DNA of 14,023 nucleotides. Origin: Comamonadaceae bacterium. Its GTDB lineage: Bacteria; Pseudomonadota; Gammaproteobacteria; Burkholderiales; Burkholderiaceae_C. Below are positions 6,841-13,330 of the stretch, in pieces. Numbering within the stretch: position 1 is the stretch's first letter; every line of letters starts with the position of its first letter. The translations under genes and the position numbers were made by a program. Where the stretch lies: positions 1-14,023 of the forward strand of contig CANFZJ010000037.1 in NCBI GenBank assembly GCA_947451445.1, written 5' to 3'. Below the pieces are notes generated by a model. The model worked only from the letters and a program-made list of their open reading frames with translations. It ran no database searches and was not told the origin of the DNA.

Positions 6841-7434
6841 TTAGTTGTTTTTGGCTTCAGCCAGGCGGCGAATCGCCTCGGCCAGTTCTTCTTCGGCCGT
6901 CTTCTCGGTCTTCTTGGCCGTTGGGTCGTCGATCAGACCCTGCAAGAACGCCAGCCGTTTGATCAGCTCTGACCAGCCCTGCAGCAACAGCAGCGAAAAG
7001 CCCAGCGGAATCATGGCGTACACCGGCCAGCGGACCAGGCCACCCGCGTTGGACGACATCTCGCCGGACTGGAAGCCGCGCACAAAGAACGGCACGCCGT
7101 ACCACAGCACCGCCAGGCACACGGGGGTCAGGAAGCAGGTGAAACCAATGACGTCGATCCACATCTGGGCCCGCTGCGACAGGCGGCTGGACACCACGTC
7201 AATCTTCACGTGTTCGCCCTGCAGCAGGGTGTAGCCCGCGGCCAGCAAAAAGGCAGCGGCAAACAAGTACCACTGCACTTCCAGAAACGCGTTGGAGCTG
7301 ACGTTGAAGACCTTGCGCACCACCGCATTGACCCCGCTGACCACGGTGGACGCCAGGATCAGCCAGATCACATATTTGCCGATCTGGCTACTAAGCCAAT
7401 CGACCGCGTTGGAAAATTTAAGCAAGGCGCGCAT
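6841..7434 (-). CDS. dctQ: TRAP transporter small permease subunit (DctQ family)
   Basis: DctQ is the four-helix membrane partner of DctM, needed for TRAP transport. The 197-residue product has hydrophobic segments at YVIWLILASTVVSGVNAVVRK, the WYLFAAAFLLAAGYTLLQGEHVKIDVV block (the conserved DctQ helix 2 with H-V-x-x-D), IDVIGFTCFLTPVCLAVLWYGV and the YAMIPLGFSLLLLQGWSELIK end helix. The C-terminus is a charged, probably helical tail (EKTAEEELAEAIRRLAEAK). AGGAG at 7440-7444 lies 5 bases upstream of the ATG. Length fits the family. It heads the dctQ-dctM operon, transcribed toward dctP from the intergenic region shared with the EgtB-like gene. Confidence 0.94.
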   Translation of the reverse strand: MRALLKFSNAVDWLSSQIGKYVIWLILASTVVSGVNAVVRKVFNVSSNAFLEVQWYLFAAAFLLAAGYTLLQGEHVKIDVVSSRLSQRAQMWIDVIGFTCFLTPVCLAVLWYGVPFFVRGFQSGEMSSNAGGLVRWPVYAMIPLGFSLLLLQGWSELIKRLAFLQGLIDDPTAKKTEKTAEEELAEAIRRLAEAKNN

Positions 7435-7523
7435 GGTGTCTCCTCTTGTTGGTGGCTGCGGCGGTAGGCCGTAAGGGCGCCATTATCAATGCGGCCTGGG
7501 CTACTTCTGCACCCGATTCACCC

Positions 7524-7538
7524 TTAGAACGGTTCTAA
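7524..7538. promoter_or_regulatory. 15-bp dyad (candidate operator) overlapping a -10-like hexamer
   Basis: TTAGAACGGTTCTAA is a perfect 7-1-7 inverted repeat ending six bases before the ATG at 7545. It overlaps TCTAAT (7534-7539, five of six matches to TATAAT), whose expected start point would fall at about the ATG. No -35 match is apparent at 16-18 bp spacing. The dyad lies 90 bp upstream of the divergent dctQ start, so a bound regulator could affect both directions. This is a candidate only; no matching regulator gene is in the window. Confidence 0.4.
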
Positions 7539-7544
7539 TAACCC

Positions 7545-8765
7545 ATGGCCCACCACACCGCACATGTGCTCCCCGCCCATCTGGACTCGCCCACCATGCG
7601 CAGCTCTGGGCGCGACCTGCTGTCGCTGGCCTTGATGGACGCGCGCAACCACACGCTGCACCTGCTGGACCAGTTTGAATCTGTACCCACGTTGGCCCCC
7701 GGTGGTCTGCAGCCGCGCTGGCTGGCGGGCCACATTGGCTGGATGGCCGAGGCCTGGCTGGGCCGCAACACCCAGCGTGGGCGCGGCACCGACTGCAGCT
7801 TCCAGCCAACCCGGCTGGCCTCCATCGAGCCGCATGCCGACGCCTGGTGGAACGCCGAGCAGGCATCTGCCCAGCTGCCCCGGCCCGACCTCACCACCAC
7901 CAAAAACTACCTGCTGGCCACTTTGGAAAGCACGCTGGAGCTGCTGGAAAAAACCGTGGAGAACGACGAGGCGCTGTACTTCTACCGTCTGGCGCTGTTC
8001 CACGAAGACCTGCGTGGCGAACAGCTCATTACCCTGGCCCAACTGCACGGCGTACCCCTGCAACTGCCTGTGCCGCCCAGCCCGGCGCTGCGCCCGCCGC
8101 TGCGTTTGCCTGCCACCACCTGGCAGTTAGGCTCGCAGCCCGGGGGCTTTGTGTTTGACAACGAAAAATGGGCCCACCCACAGCCCGTGCCTGCGCTGGA
8201 GATCGACGCCCAGCCCGTCACGTGGGCCCAGTTTGTCGAGTTTGTGGACGATGGCGGTTATGACAATTCCGATGTCTGGCACCCCGCGGGTTGGGCTTGG
8301 CTACAGGCGCTGGACCAGGGCGAAGGGCGGCGCGGCCCGCGCTATGTGGACCAGATCGGTGTGGCCAGCGGTGCCGTGTTGCAGACCCGGTTTGGCACGC
8401 GGGTGCGTGCGGCGGGCCCGCAGCCCGCCATGCATATGTCCTGGTGGGAGGCCGACGCCTGGTGCCGTTGGGCCGGGCGGCGTTTGCCCAGCGAACTGGA
8501 GTGGGAGCGCGCCGCCATGGGCGCTGACGTGCGCGGCTTTCACTGGGGCGCGGTGCACGAATGGACGGCCAGCACCTTGATGCCCTGGCCGGGCTTCAGC
8601 GCTGACCCGTGGCTGGCCTATTCCGTCCCCTGGTTTGGCCGCGCCCGGGTGCTGCGCGGGGCCGCGTTTGCCACCCGTGCGCGCATGAAACACCCCAAAT
8701 TTCGCGGTTTTGCCTTGCCGGGTGACGACGTGCGGTTTGTCGGCTTTCGTTCGTGTGCTATCTAA
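7545..8765 (+). CDS. EgtB/SenA-like protein with DinB and SUMF1 (FGE-sulfatase) domains
   Basis: This 406-residue protein has the two-domain layout of ergothioneine/selenoneine synthases (EgtB, SenA). These are mononuclear non-heme iron enzymes that join a sulfur or selenium donor to hercynine with O2. The N-terminal DinB-like part (about 20-170) has WLAGHIGWMAEAWLGRN, with H63 as first iron-ligand candidate, and LFHEDLRGEQL, with H153. The C-terminal SUMF1 part (about 185-406) has QPVTWAQFVEFVDDGGY, MHMSWWEADAWCRWAGRRLPSE, AVHEWTAS and VRFVGFRS. In EgtB the second motif is HExxHxE. Here its second histidine position is Arg157, so the three-His iron site appears incomplete. No hercynine, selenosugar or selenophosphate synthesis gene is nearby, so the substrate is unknown. 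No ribosome site precedes the ATG; a leaderless mRNA is possible. The stop codon overlaps the downstream repeat. Confidence 0.85.
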   Translation: MAHHTAHVLPAHLDSPTMRSSGRDLLSLALMDARNHTLHLLDQFESVPTLAPGGLQPRWLAGHIGWMAEAWLGRNTQRGRGTDCSFQPTRLASIEPHADAWWNAEQASAQLPRPDLTTTKNYLLATLESTLELLEKTVENDEALYFYRLALFHEDLRGEQLITLAQLHGVPLQLPVPPSPALRPPLRLPATTWQLGSQPGGFVFDNEKWAHPQPVPALEIDAQPVTWAQFVEFVDDGGYDNSDVWHPAGWAWLQALDQGEGRRGPRYVDQIGVASGAVLQTRFGTRVRAAGPQPAMHMSWWEADAWCRWAGRRLPSELEWERAAMGADVRGFHWGAVHEWTASTLMPWPGFSADPWLAYSVPWFGRARVLRGAAFATRARMKHPKFRGFALPGDDVRFVGFRSCAI

Positions 8766-8811
8766 ATAATAGCTGCTACTGCACGCGCTATAAGCGCTAG
8801 AGGCTTATTTT
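8764..8811. repeat. Short intergenic palindromic repeat, copy A
   Basis: This 48-bp AT-ended, imperfectly palindromic unit begins AAATAATAGCTGCTACTGCA and ends AAGCGCTAGAGGC plus TTATTTT. The copy at 12679-12727 matches 17 of the first 20 bases and all 13 of the AAGCGCTAGAGGC core. Its first two bases are the last two of the EgtB-like gene's TAA stop. It fills most of the 63-bp gap between convergent genes, so it may act as a bidirectional terminator. A GTGACCT/AGGTCAC stem follows at 8815-8832 and covers the yicC stop. Confidence 0.75.
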
Positions 8812-8828
8812 GTTGTGACCTTCTGAGG

Positions 8829-9746
8829 TCACTCCACGTTTTGCACCTGCTCGCGCATCTGCTCGATCAGTACCTTCATGTCCACAGAAATGCGGGTCAG
8901 CTCCAGCGCGGCAGATTTGCTGCCCATGGTGTTGGCTTCGCGGTGCAGTTCCTGGATCAAGAAGTCCAGCCGCTTGCCGACTTCCCCGCCTTTTTTGAGG
9001 ATGCGCTCCATCTCGTCCAGGTGCGAATGCAGCCGGGTCAGCTCTTCGGCCACGTCGATGCGGATGGCGAAGGCGGTGGCTTCGGTCAGCGCGCGATCCT
9101 GGGCGGCTTCGGGCAGGGTGGCACCGTCGGCCAGGGCCATGGCTTCTTTCCAGCGCTCAATAAAGCGTTGGCGCTGCTGTTCGACCAACTGGGGCACCAG
9201 CGGCAGGGCTTTTTCGGCCAGGCCACGCAGTTGTTTCAGGTGGCCGACCAGCATGGTGGCCAGCCGGTCGCCTTCGCGCTGGCGGGCCGTGAGCAGGGCT
9301 TTGAGCACGGTGTCGGCCAGCGGCAGCACCTCGGCGGACCAATCGGTGGCCGGGGCTTGCTCGTTGCTGGCCAGGCGGATCACGTCGGCCACGCTCAACG
9401 GCGCTGCCTGGGGCAGCCAGGCCTTGACCGAGTCTTGTAGCGAGTTGACGCGCTGCATCAGGCGTGGCGACGGGTCGGGCAGGGTGGTGGGGCCCGTGCT
9501 CTCAATGGCGGCGCGGACTTCTACCTTGCCGCGTTTGAGCTGGGCCATGACGCGTTCGCGCAGCGCCGGTTCATGGCTGCGCAGCTCGTCGGGCAGGCGG
9601 AACGACAGGTCCAGAAAACGGCTGTTGACAGAGCGAATTTCTAGCCCCAAGCGGCGCGCGGTGCTGCTTTTGGCTTCGGTTTCAGGGGGGGTGTTGGTGC
9701 TGCTGTGCTGGGCACTGGCATAACCGGTCATGCTGTAAACTGGCAT
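8829..9746 (-). CDS. yicC: YicC/YloC-family endoribonuclease
   Basis: YicC-family proteins are cytoplasmic RNases; E. coli YicC promotes decay of the small RNA RyhB and B. subtilis YloC cuts RNA. The 305-residue product (E. coli 287) starts MPVYSMTGYASAQ and carries EIRSVNSRFLDLSFRLPDELRS and ERVMAQLKRGKVEV in the N-terminal half. Its nearly invariant C-terminus is present: RLDFLIQELHREANTMGSK followed by KVLIEQMREQVQNVE. About fifteen Ser/Thr/Pro-rich residues (STNTPPETEAKSSTA) are inserted after the first motif. The ATG at 9746 is preferred; an in-frame ATG at 9731 (MTGYA) also fits. The same frame stays open far upstream opposite the kinase, but only this part resembles YicC. It is divergent from the kinase gene. 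Confidence 0.95.
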   Translation of the reverse strand: MPVYSMTGYASAQHSSTNTPPETEAKSSTARRLGLEIRSVNSRFLDLSFRLPDELRSHEPALRERVMAQLKRGKVEVRAAIESTGPTTLPDPSPRLMQRVNSLQDSVKAWLPQAAPLSVADVIRLASNEQAPATDWSAEVLPLADTVLKALLTARQREGDRLATMLVGHLKQLRGLAEKALPLVPQLVEQQRQRFIERWKEAMALADGATLPEAAQDRALTEATAFAIRIDVAEELTRLHSHLDEMERILKKGGEVGKRLDFLIQELHREANTMGSKSAALELTRISVDMKVLIEQMREQVQNVE

Positions 9747-9878
9747 TTCAATAGGGTCACTTCGTTGCAATGGCCCGAGAATAACTGCTTTACGGAATGT
9801 AACTTTCATGTTTCGGGGCGGTACTGCCGCCTCAGCCGTTTCAGTAAGCCCGCCGCACCGCCCATTCACCCCACATTT
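9747..9878. promoter_or_regulatory. Divergent promoter region between yicC and the kinase
   Basis: This 132-bp non-coding gap must hold the promoters of both divergent genes. It contains a relatively AT-rich middle (about 9779-9812) and a small GC hairpin GGCGG-N5-CCGCC (9817-9831). I found no -35/-10 pair good enough to name, and no clear ribosome site before the kinase ATG. Confidence 0.4.
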
Positions 9879-10898
9879 ATGAATGCCAAGATCAAACCGG
9901 CCACGCTCCCTCCTGGTACCGCCGTTGGTGGCTACCGGGTGGTGCGGCGTTTGTCGTCCGGTGGGTTTGGCGTGGTGTATCTGGCCGAAGACAAAAACGG
10001 CGGGCAGGTGGCGATCAAGGAATACCTGCCCAGCTCGCTGGCCACCCGGGGCACGGGCGAGCTGCTGCCGCAGGTACCGCCCGAAAAGCTGTCGCTGTAC
10101 CGGCTGGGGTTGAAGAGCTTTTTTGAAGAAGGCCGCTCGCTGGCGCAAATCTCCCACCCCTCGGTGGTCAGCGTGCTCAACTTTTTCCGTGAAAACGAAA
10201 CCGTCTACATGGTGATGAACTACCTGGAGGGCGCGACCCTGCAGGACTTCATCATTACCGCGCGCGATTTGCGGCAGCAAAAGGTGTTTCGCGAATCCAC
10301 TATCCGGTCGCTGTTTGATGAAATTTTGCGCGGCTTGCGCATCGTGCACCAGCACAAGATGCTGCATTTGGACATCAAACCCGCCAATGTATTCATCACC
10401 GACGACAACAAAGCGGTGCTGATCGACTTTGGCGCGGCCCGTGAGGTGCTGAACAAAGAGGGCAACTTCATCCGCCCGATGTACACCCCCGGCTTTGCCG
10501 CGCCCGAAATGTACCGGCGTGATTCGGCCATGGGGCCGTGGACCGATATTTACGCCATCGGGGCCTGCATGTATGCCTGCATGCAAGGCTTCCCGCCCAA
10601 CGAAGCGCCGCAGCGGCAGGAGAAAGACCGCATTTCGCTGGCCCTGTCGCGGCTGCGCAGCGTGTATTCGGACAACCTGATCGAAGTGGTCGAATGGTGC
10701 ATGGCGATAGACCCGTTGTCGCGTCCGCAGTCGGTGTTTGCCCTGCAAAAAGAACTCAGCCGCGAAGGCGAGCGCCGCTACACCAAGCTGACGGTGGCCG
10801 AAAAGCTGCGTCTGCAGTTCGACACCTTGGTCACCGACACCAAAAAGTCTGTGCAAGGCGTGCGTGCGGCCTCTGGCTATGGGGTGAAGGCGAAGTGA
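9879..10898 (+). CDS. Soluble bacterial serine/threonine protein kinase (Hanks type)
   Basis: The 339-residue protein is a complete eukaryotic-like kinase domain with no transmembrane or extracellular sensor. It has the glycine loop LSSGGFGVVYLAED (25-38), catalytic lysine K47 in AIKEYLP, an alpha-C glutamate at about E84, catalytic loop HLDIKPAN (163-170; D165, K167, N170), DFG (183-185) and APE (208-210). The residue before the catalytic Asp is Leu rather than Arg (non-RD type), so activation-loop phosphorylation may not be the main control. A C-terminal helical stretch (about 295-339) follows. The ATG at 9879 gives a clean kinase N-terminus; the longer open frame from 9705 overlaps yicC. 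Its stop overlaps the phosphatase GTG start, so the two are translationally coupled. Targets are unknown; neighbours yicC and rph hint at RNA metabolism. Confidence 0.92.
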   Translation: MNAKIKPATLPPGTAVGGYRVVRRLSSGGFGVVYLAEDKNGGQVAIKEYLPSSLATRGTGELLPQVPPEKLSLYRLGLKSFFEEGRSLAQISHPSVVSVLNFFRENETVYMVMNYLEGATLQDFIITARDLRQQKVFRESTIRSLFDEILRGLRIVHQHKMLHLDIKPANVFITDDNKAVLIDFGAAREVLNKEGNFIRPMYTPGFAAPEMYRRDSAMGPWTDIYAIGACMYACMQGFPPNEAPQRQEKDRISLALSRLRSVYSDNLIEVVEWCMAIDPLSRPQSVFALQKELSREGERRYTKLTVAEKLRLQFDTLVTDTKKSVQGVRAASGYGVKAK

Positions 10899-11806
10899 AG
10901 TTCTCGGTATTCCAGGTCAGCCGCAAAGGCGGCCGTGACAAAAACGAAGACCGCATGGGCTATTGCTATACCCAGGGTTCGGGTTTGTTTTTACTGGCTG
11001 ACGGCATGGGCGGCCACCCGGACGGCGAAATCGCCGCGCAGGTCGCCTTGCAAACCATGTCGGCCCTGTACCAGAAGCAGGCCCGTCCCTTGCTGCCCCA
11101 GGTGAACGCCTTTTTGGGCAGCAGTTTGCTCGCCTCGCACGACCAAATCTTGCGCTATGCCGCCAAACATGGCCTGCTGGACACCCCGCGTACCACCTTG
11201 GTGGCCGCTGTGGTGCAGGGCAACAGTGCCAGCTGGGTGCATTGCGGTGATTCGCGCCTGTACCTGGTGCGCGACGGCAAGTTGCTGACCCGCACCCGCG
11301 ACCATTCTTTTGCCGAGCAGCACTTCGCCGAAGGCGGCGCGGCCCATGTGCCGGTAAACCGCAACGTGCTCTACACCTGCCTGGGCTCGCCCGTGAAGCC
11401 GATGTTTGACACCACGGGCCCCGTCATGCTGCACCAGGGCGACAAGATCATGCTCTGCTCAGACGGCCTGTGGGACTGCCTGAGTGACGAGGACATCGTG
11501 CGCCGCCTGGCCGCTGCCCCGGTGTCGCAGGCGGTGCCGGACCTGGTGGAGCTGGCCCTGCGCACCGCCGGAGCGGCCAGTGACAATGTGACCGTGGTGG
11601 CGTTGGAGTGGGAAACGCCGGACCCGGCTGAGTCCCAGCAGGCGGTGTCCACCGACTCCTTGCAAGAGGGCGTATTCACCTCGTCGATCCAGGCCGATGG
11701 CTTTGACAACGATGACGATACCGACGAGCTGGACGAAGCCACCATTGAGCGCTCCATTGCCGAAATCAACGAAGCCATCCGAAGGACTGCGGCTAAAAAA
11801 GGCTAA
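10895..11806 (+). CDS. PP2C-family protein phosphatase with acidic C-terminal tail
   Basis: This metal-dependent Ser/Thr phosphatase is the likely reverser of the adjacent kinase. The 303-residue product has all PP2C metal and phosphate motifs: RDKNEDR (14-20), LADGMGG (34-40), GDSR (118-121), CSDGLWD (188-194) and SDNVTVVAL (229-237). Residues after about 240 form a non-catalytic tail with an acidic run (DNDDDTDELDE, 271-281) and a predicted helix ending KKG, beyond the usual ~240-residue bacterial core. The start is GTG at 10895, giving a GTGA overlap with the kinase stop. AAGG lies 5-6 bases upstream, and the protein then begins MKFSVFQVSRKGG, as expected for this family. It is cytoplasmic, with no membrane segment. 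Confidence 0.92.
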   Translation: MKFSVFQVSRKGGRDKNEDRMGYCYTQGSGLFLLADGMGGHPDGEIAAQVALQTMSALYQKQARPLLPQVNAFLGSSLLASHDQILRYAAKHGLLDTPRTTLVAAVVQGNSASWVHCGDSRLYLVRDGKLLTRTRDHSFAEQHFAEGGAAHVPVNRNVLYTCLGSPVKPMFDTTGPVMLHQGDKIMLCSDGLWDCLSDEDIVRRLAAAPVSQAVPDLVELALRTAGAASDNVTVVALEWETPDPAESQQAVSTDSLQEGVFTSSIQADGFDNDDDTDELDEATIERSIAEINEAIRRTAAKKG

Positions 11807-11955
11807 CCCCCAGTCTTGCCCACTGCGTGTGGCAGCGCCAACCCCCTTGCAGGGGGCGACACCAGTGGCCTGGCAAAGCCAGTTCCACGGTGTCCCTGGA
11901 ACAGACAGTCGCGTCCTTTTGCGCTTTCACGTTTTTACCCTTCATAAGACTCACC
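11807..11955. repeat. Intergenic region with strong nested hairpins between the phosphatase and rph
   Basis: The 149-bp gap has a CCCCC/GGGGG hairpin (11842-11846 with 11852-11856). Just after it is an interrupted stem-loop at 11859-11893: ACACC-a-GTGG-c-CTGGC-aaa-GCCAG-tt-CCAC-GGTGT. No T tract follows, so it is not an ordinary rho-independent terminator. The sequence resembles intergenic repeats I associate with Comamonadaceae genomes, an impression that could not be checked. It might be an untranslated-region structure of the rph transcript or a mobile palindromic repeat. Confidence 0.6.
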
Positions 11956-12684
11956 ATGACCGAATACATCCGCCACGGCGGCCGTGCCGCTGACCAGCTG
12001 CGCACCGTGCGCATCACCCGCCACTTCACCAAACACGCCGAGGGCGCGGTGCTGGTCGAGTTTGGCGACACCCAGGTGCTGTGCACCGCCTCGGTGGAAG
12101 AAAAAGTACCCGGCCACAAAAAAGGCAGCGGCGAGGGCTGGGTGACTGCCGAATACGGCATGCTGCCGCGCGCCACCCACACCCGTAACGACCGCGAAGC
12201 CGCCCGTGGCAAGCAAAGCGGCCGCACACAAGAAATCCAGCGCCTGATTGGCCGCAGCCTGCGCGCCGTGTTCGATCTGAAGCTGCTGGGCGAGCGCACC
12301 ATCCACCTCGACTGCGATGTGCTGCAGGCCGATGGCGGCACCCGCACCGCGGCCATCACCGGTGCGTTTGTGGCCGCGCAAGATGCCGTCAACACGCTGC
12401 TGGCGGCGGGCAAGATCAAAACCAGCCCCATCACCCACAGCGTGGCCGCCATCTCGATCGGCATCGTCCAGGGCACGCCGCTGCTGGACTTGGAATACAC
12501 CGAAGACGCGGCCTGCGACACCGACATGAACGTGGTAATGACCGGTGCGGGCCATTTTGTGGAAGTGCAGGGCACGGCCGAAGGCGTGGCCTTCACCCGC
12601 GCCGAGATGGATGCGCTGCTGTCGCTGGCCGAAAAAGGCATCGTCGAGCTGATGGCGCTGCAGCAGAAGTCGCTATCGAAATAA
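11956..12684 (+). CDS. rph: Ribonuclease PH
   Basis: RNase PH is a phosphate-dependent 3'-5' exoribonuclease that trims tRNA precursors and structured RNAs and works as a hexamer. The 242-residue protein (E. coli 238) has the full family pattern: RHGGRAADQLRTVRI (6-20), GDTQVLCTASVEEKVP (37-52), GEGWVTAEYGMLPRATHTR (59-77), SGRTQEIQRLIGRSLR (88-103), HLDCDVLQADGGTRTAAI (117-134, with R130 in the phosphate-binding GGTR) and VEVQGTAEG. The ATG at 11956 gives the expected MTEYIRHGGR N-terminus. The open frame reaching up to 11827 reads through the hairpin region and is not supported. The last codons and stop (AAA TAA) coincide with the left end of the short repeat that separates it from rdgB. 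Confidence 0.97.
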   Translation: MTEYIRHGGRAADQLRTVRITRHFTKHAEGAVLVEFGDTQVLCTASVEEKVPGHKKGSGEGWVTAEYGMLPRATHTRNDREAARGKQSGRTQEIQRLIGRSLRAVFDLKLLGERTIHLDCDVLQADGGTRTAAITGAFVAAQDAVNTLLAAGKIKTSPITHSVAAISIGIVQGTPLLDLEYTEDAACDTDMNVVMTGAGHFVEVQGTAEGVAFTRAEMDALLSLAEKGIVELMALQQKSLSK

Positions 12685-12727
12685 GAGCTGTTACCGCAGG
12701 TATATCAAGCGCTAGAGGCGTATTTTT
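12679..12727. repeat. Short intergenic palindromic repeat, copy B, spanning the rph-rdgB junction
   Basis: This is the second copy of the 8764-8811 family: AAATAAGAGCTGTTACCGCA at the left, then AAGCGCTAGAGGC (12707-12719) and a TATTTTT end. The left AAATAA contains the last codon and stop of rph. The right end touches the rdgB ATG at 12728, and GAGG at 12715-12718, within the conserved core, sits 9 bases upstream as the only Shine-Dalgarno candidate. Confidence 0.75.
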
Positions 12728-13330
12728 ATGAAAATTGTATTGGCATCAAATAACGCGGGCAAGCTGTTCGAGCTGCAAGCCCTGTTCGCCCCGCTGGGCG
12801 TCGAACTGGTCACCCAGGGCAGCCTGGGCATTCCCGAGGCGGCCGAGCCCTTCCACACCTTTGTCGAAAACGCGCTGGCCAAGGCCCGCCACGCCGCGCA
12901 GCACAGCGGCCTGCCCGCAGTGGCCGACGACGCGGGCCTGTGCGTCGATGCGTTTGGCGGCCTGCCGGGCGTAGACACGGCTTTTTATGCCACCCAGTTC
13001 GGCTACGCCAAGAGCGACGACAACAACGTGCGCGCCCTGCTGGAGCAGATGCAGCACGTAGACAAGCGCCGCGCCGCCCTGGTCAGCACCCTGGTCGCCG
13101 TGCGGGCCCCGTTCGACCCCGAACCGCTGATCGCCGTGGGCCGCGCGGTGGGTGAAATCACCCGTGCCCCCCAGGGCGACAACGGCTTTGGCTTCGACCC
13201 GGTGATGTTCCTGCCCCCGCTCGGCAAGACCTTCGCCGAGCTGACGCCCGAGGTCAAAAACGCGCACAGCCACCGGGGCCAGTCCGCCCGCGCCATGCTG
13301 GCCTTGATGCGCGAACGGTGGTTGCCATGA
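12728..13330 (+). CDS. rdgB: XTP/dITP pyrophosphatase (non-canonical purine NTP hydrolase)
   Basis: RdgB hydrolyses dITP, ITP and XTP to monophosphates, keeping deaminated purines out of nucleic acids. The 200-residue protein matches the family length (about 197). It has LASNNAGKLFELQALF (5-20, the SNNxGK triphosphate loop), VADDAGLCVDAFGGLPGVDTAFYA (family form ADDSGL.VDAL.G.PG), GDNGFGFDPVMFLP and the C-terminal KNAHSHRGQSARAML, whose SHR is conserved. D-A-G replaces the usual D-S-G in the second motif, a mild variation. Its ribosome site appears to lie inside the repeat upstream. The stop overlaps the hemW start (ATGA at 13327-13330), so the two are co-translated; rph, rdgB and hemW probably share one transcript. 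Confidence 0.96.
   Translation: MKIVLASNNAGKLFELQALFAPLGVELVTQGSLGIPEAAEPFHTFVENALAKARHAAQHSGLPAVADDAGLCVDAFGGLPGVDTAFYATQFGYAKSDDNNVRALLEQMQHVDKRRAALVSTLVAVRAPFDPEPLIAVGRAVGEITRAPQGDNGFGFDPVMFLPPLGKTFAELTPEVKNAHSHRGQSARAMLALMRERWLP

Noticed and set aside
9747..10856. N-terminal extension of the yicC frame to 675 residues
   Set aside because: The extra 370 residues run antisense through the kinase gene and do not resemble YicC, which begins at MPVYSMTGYA.
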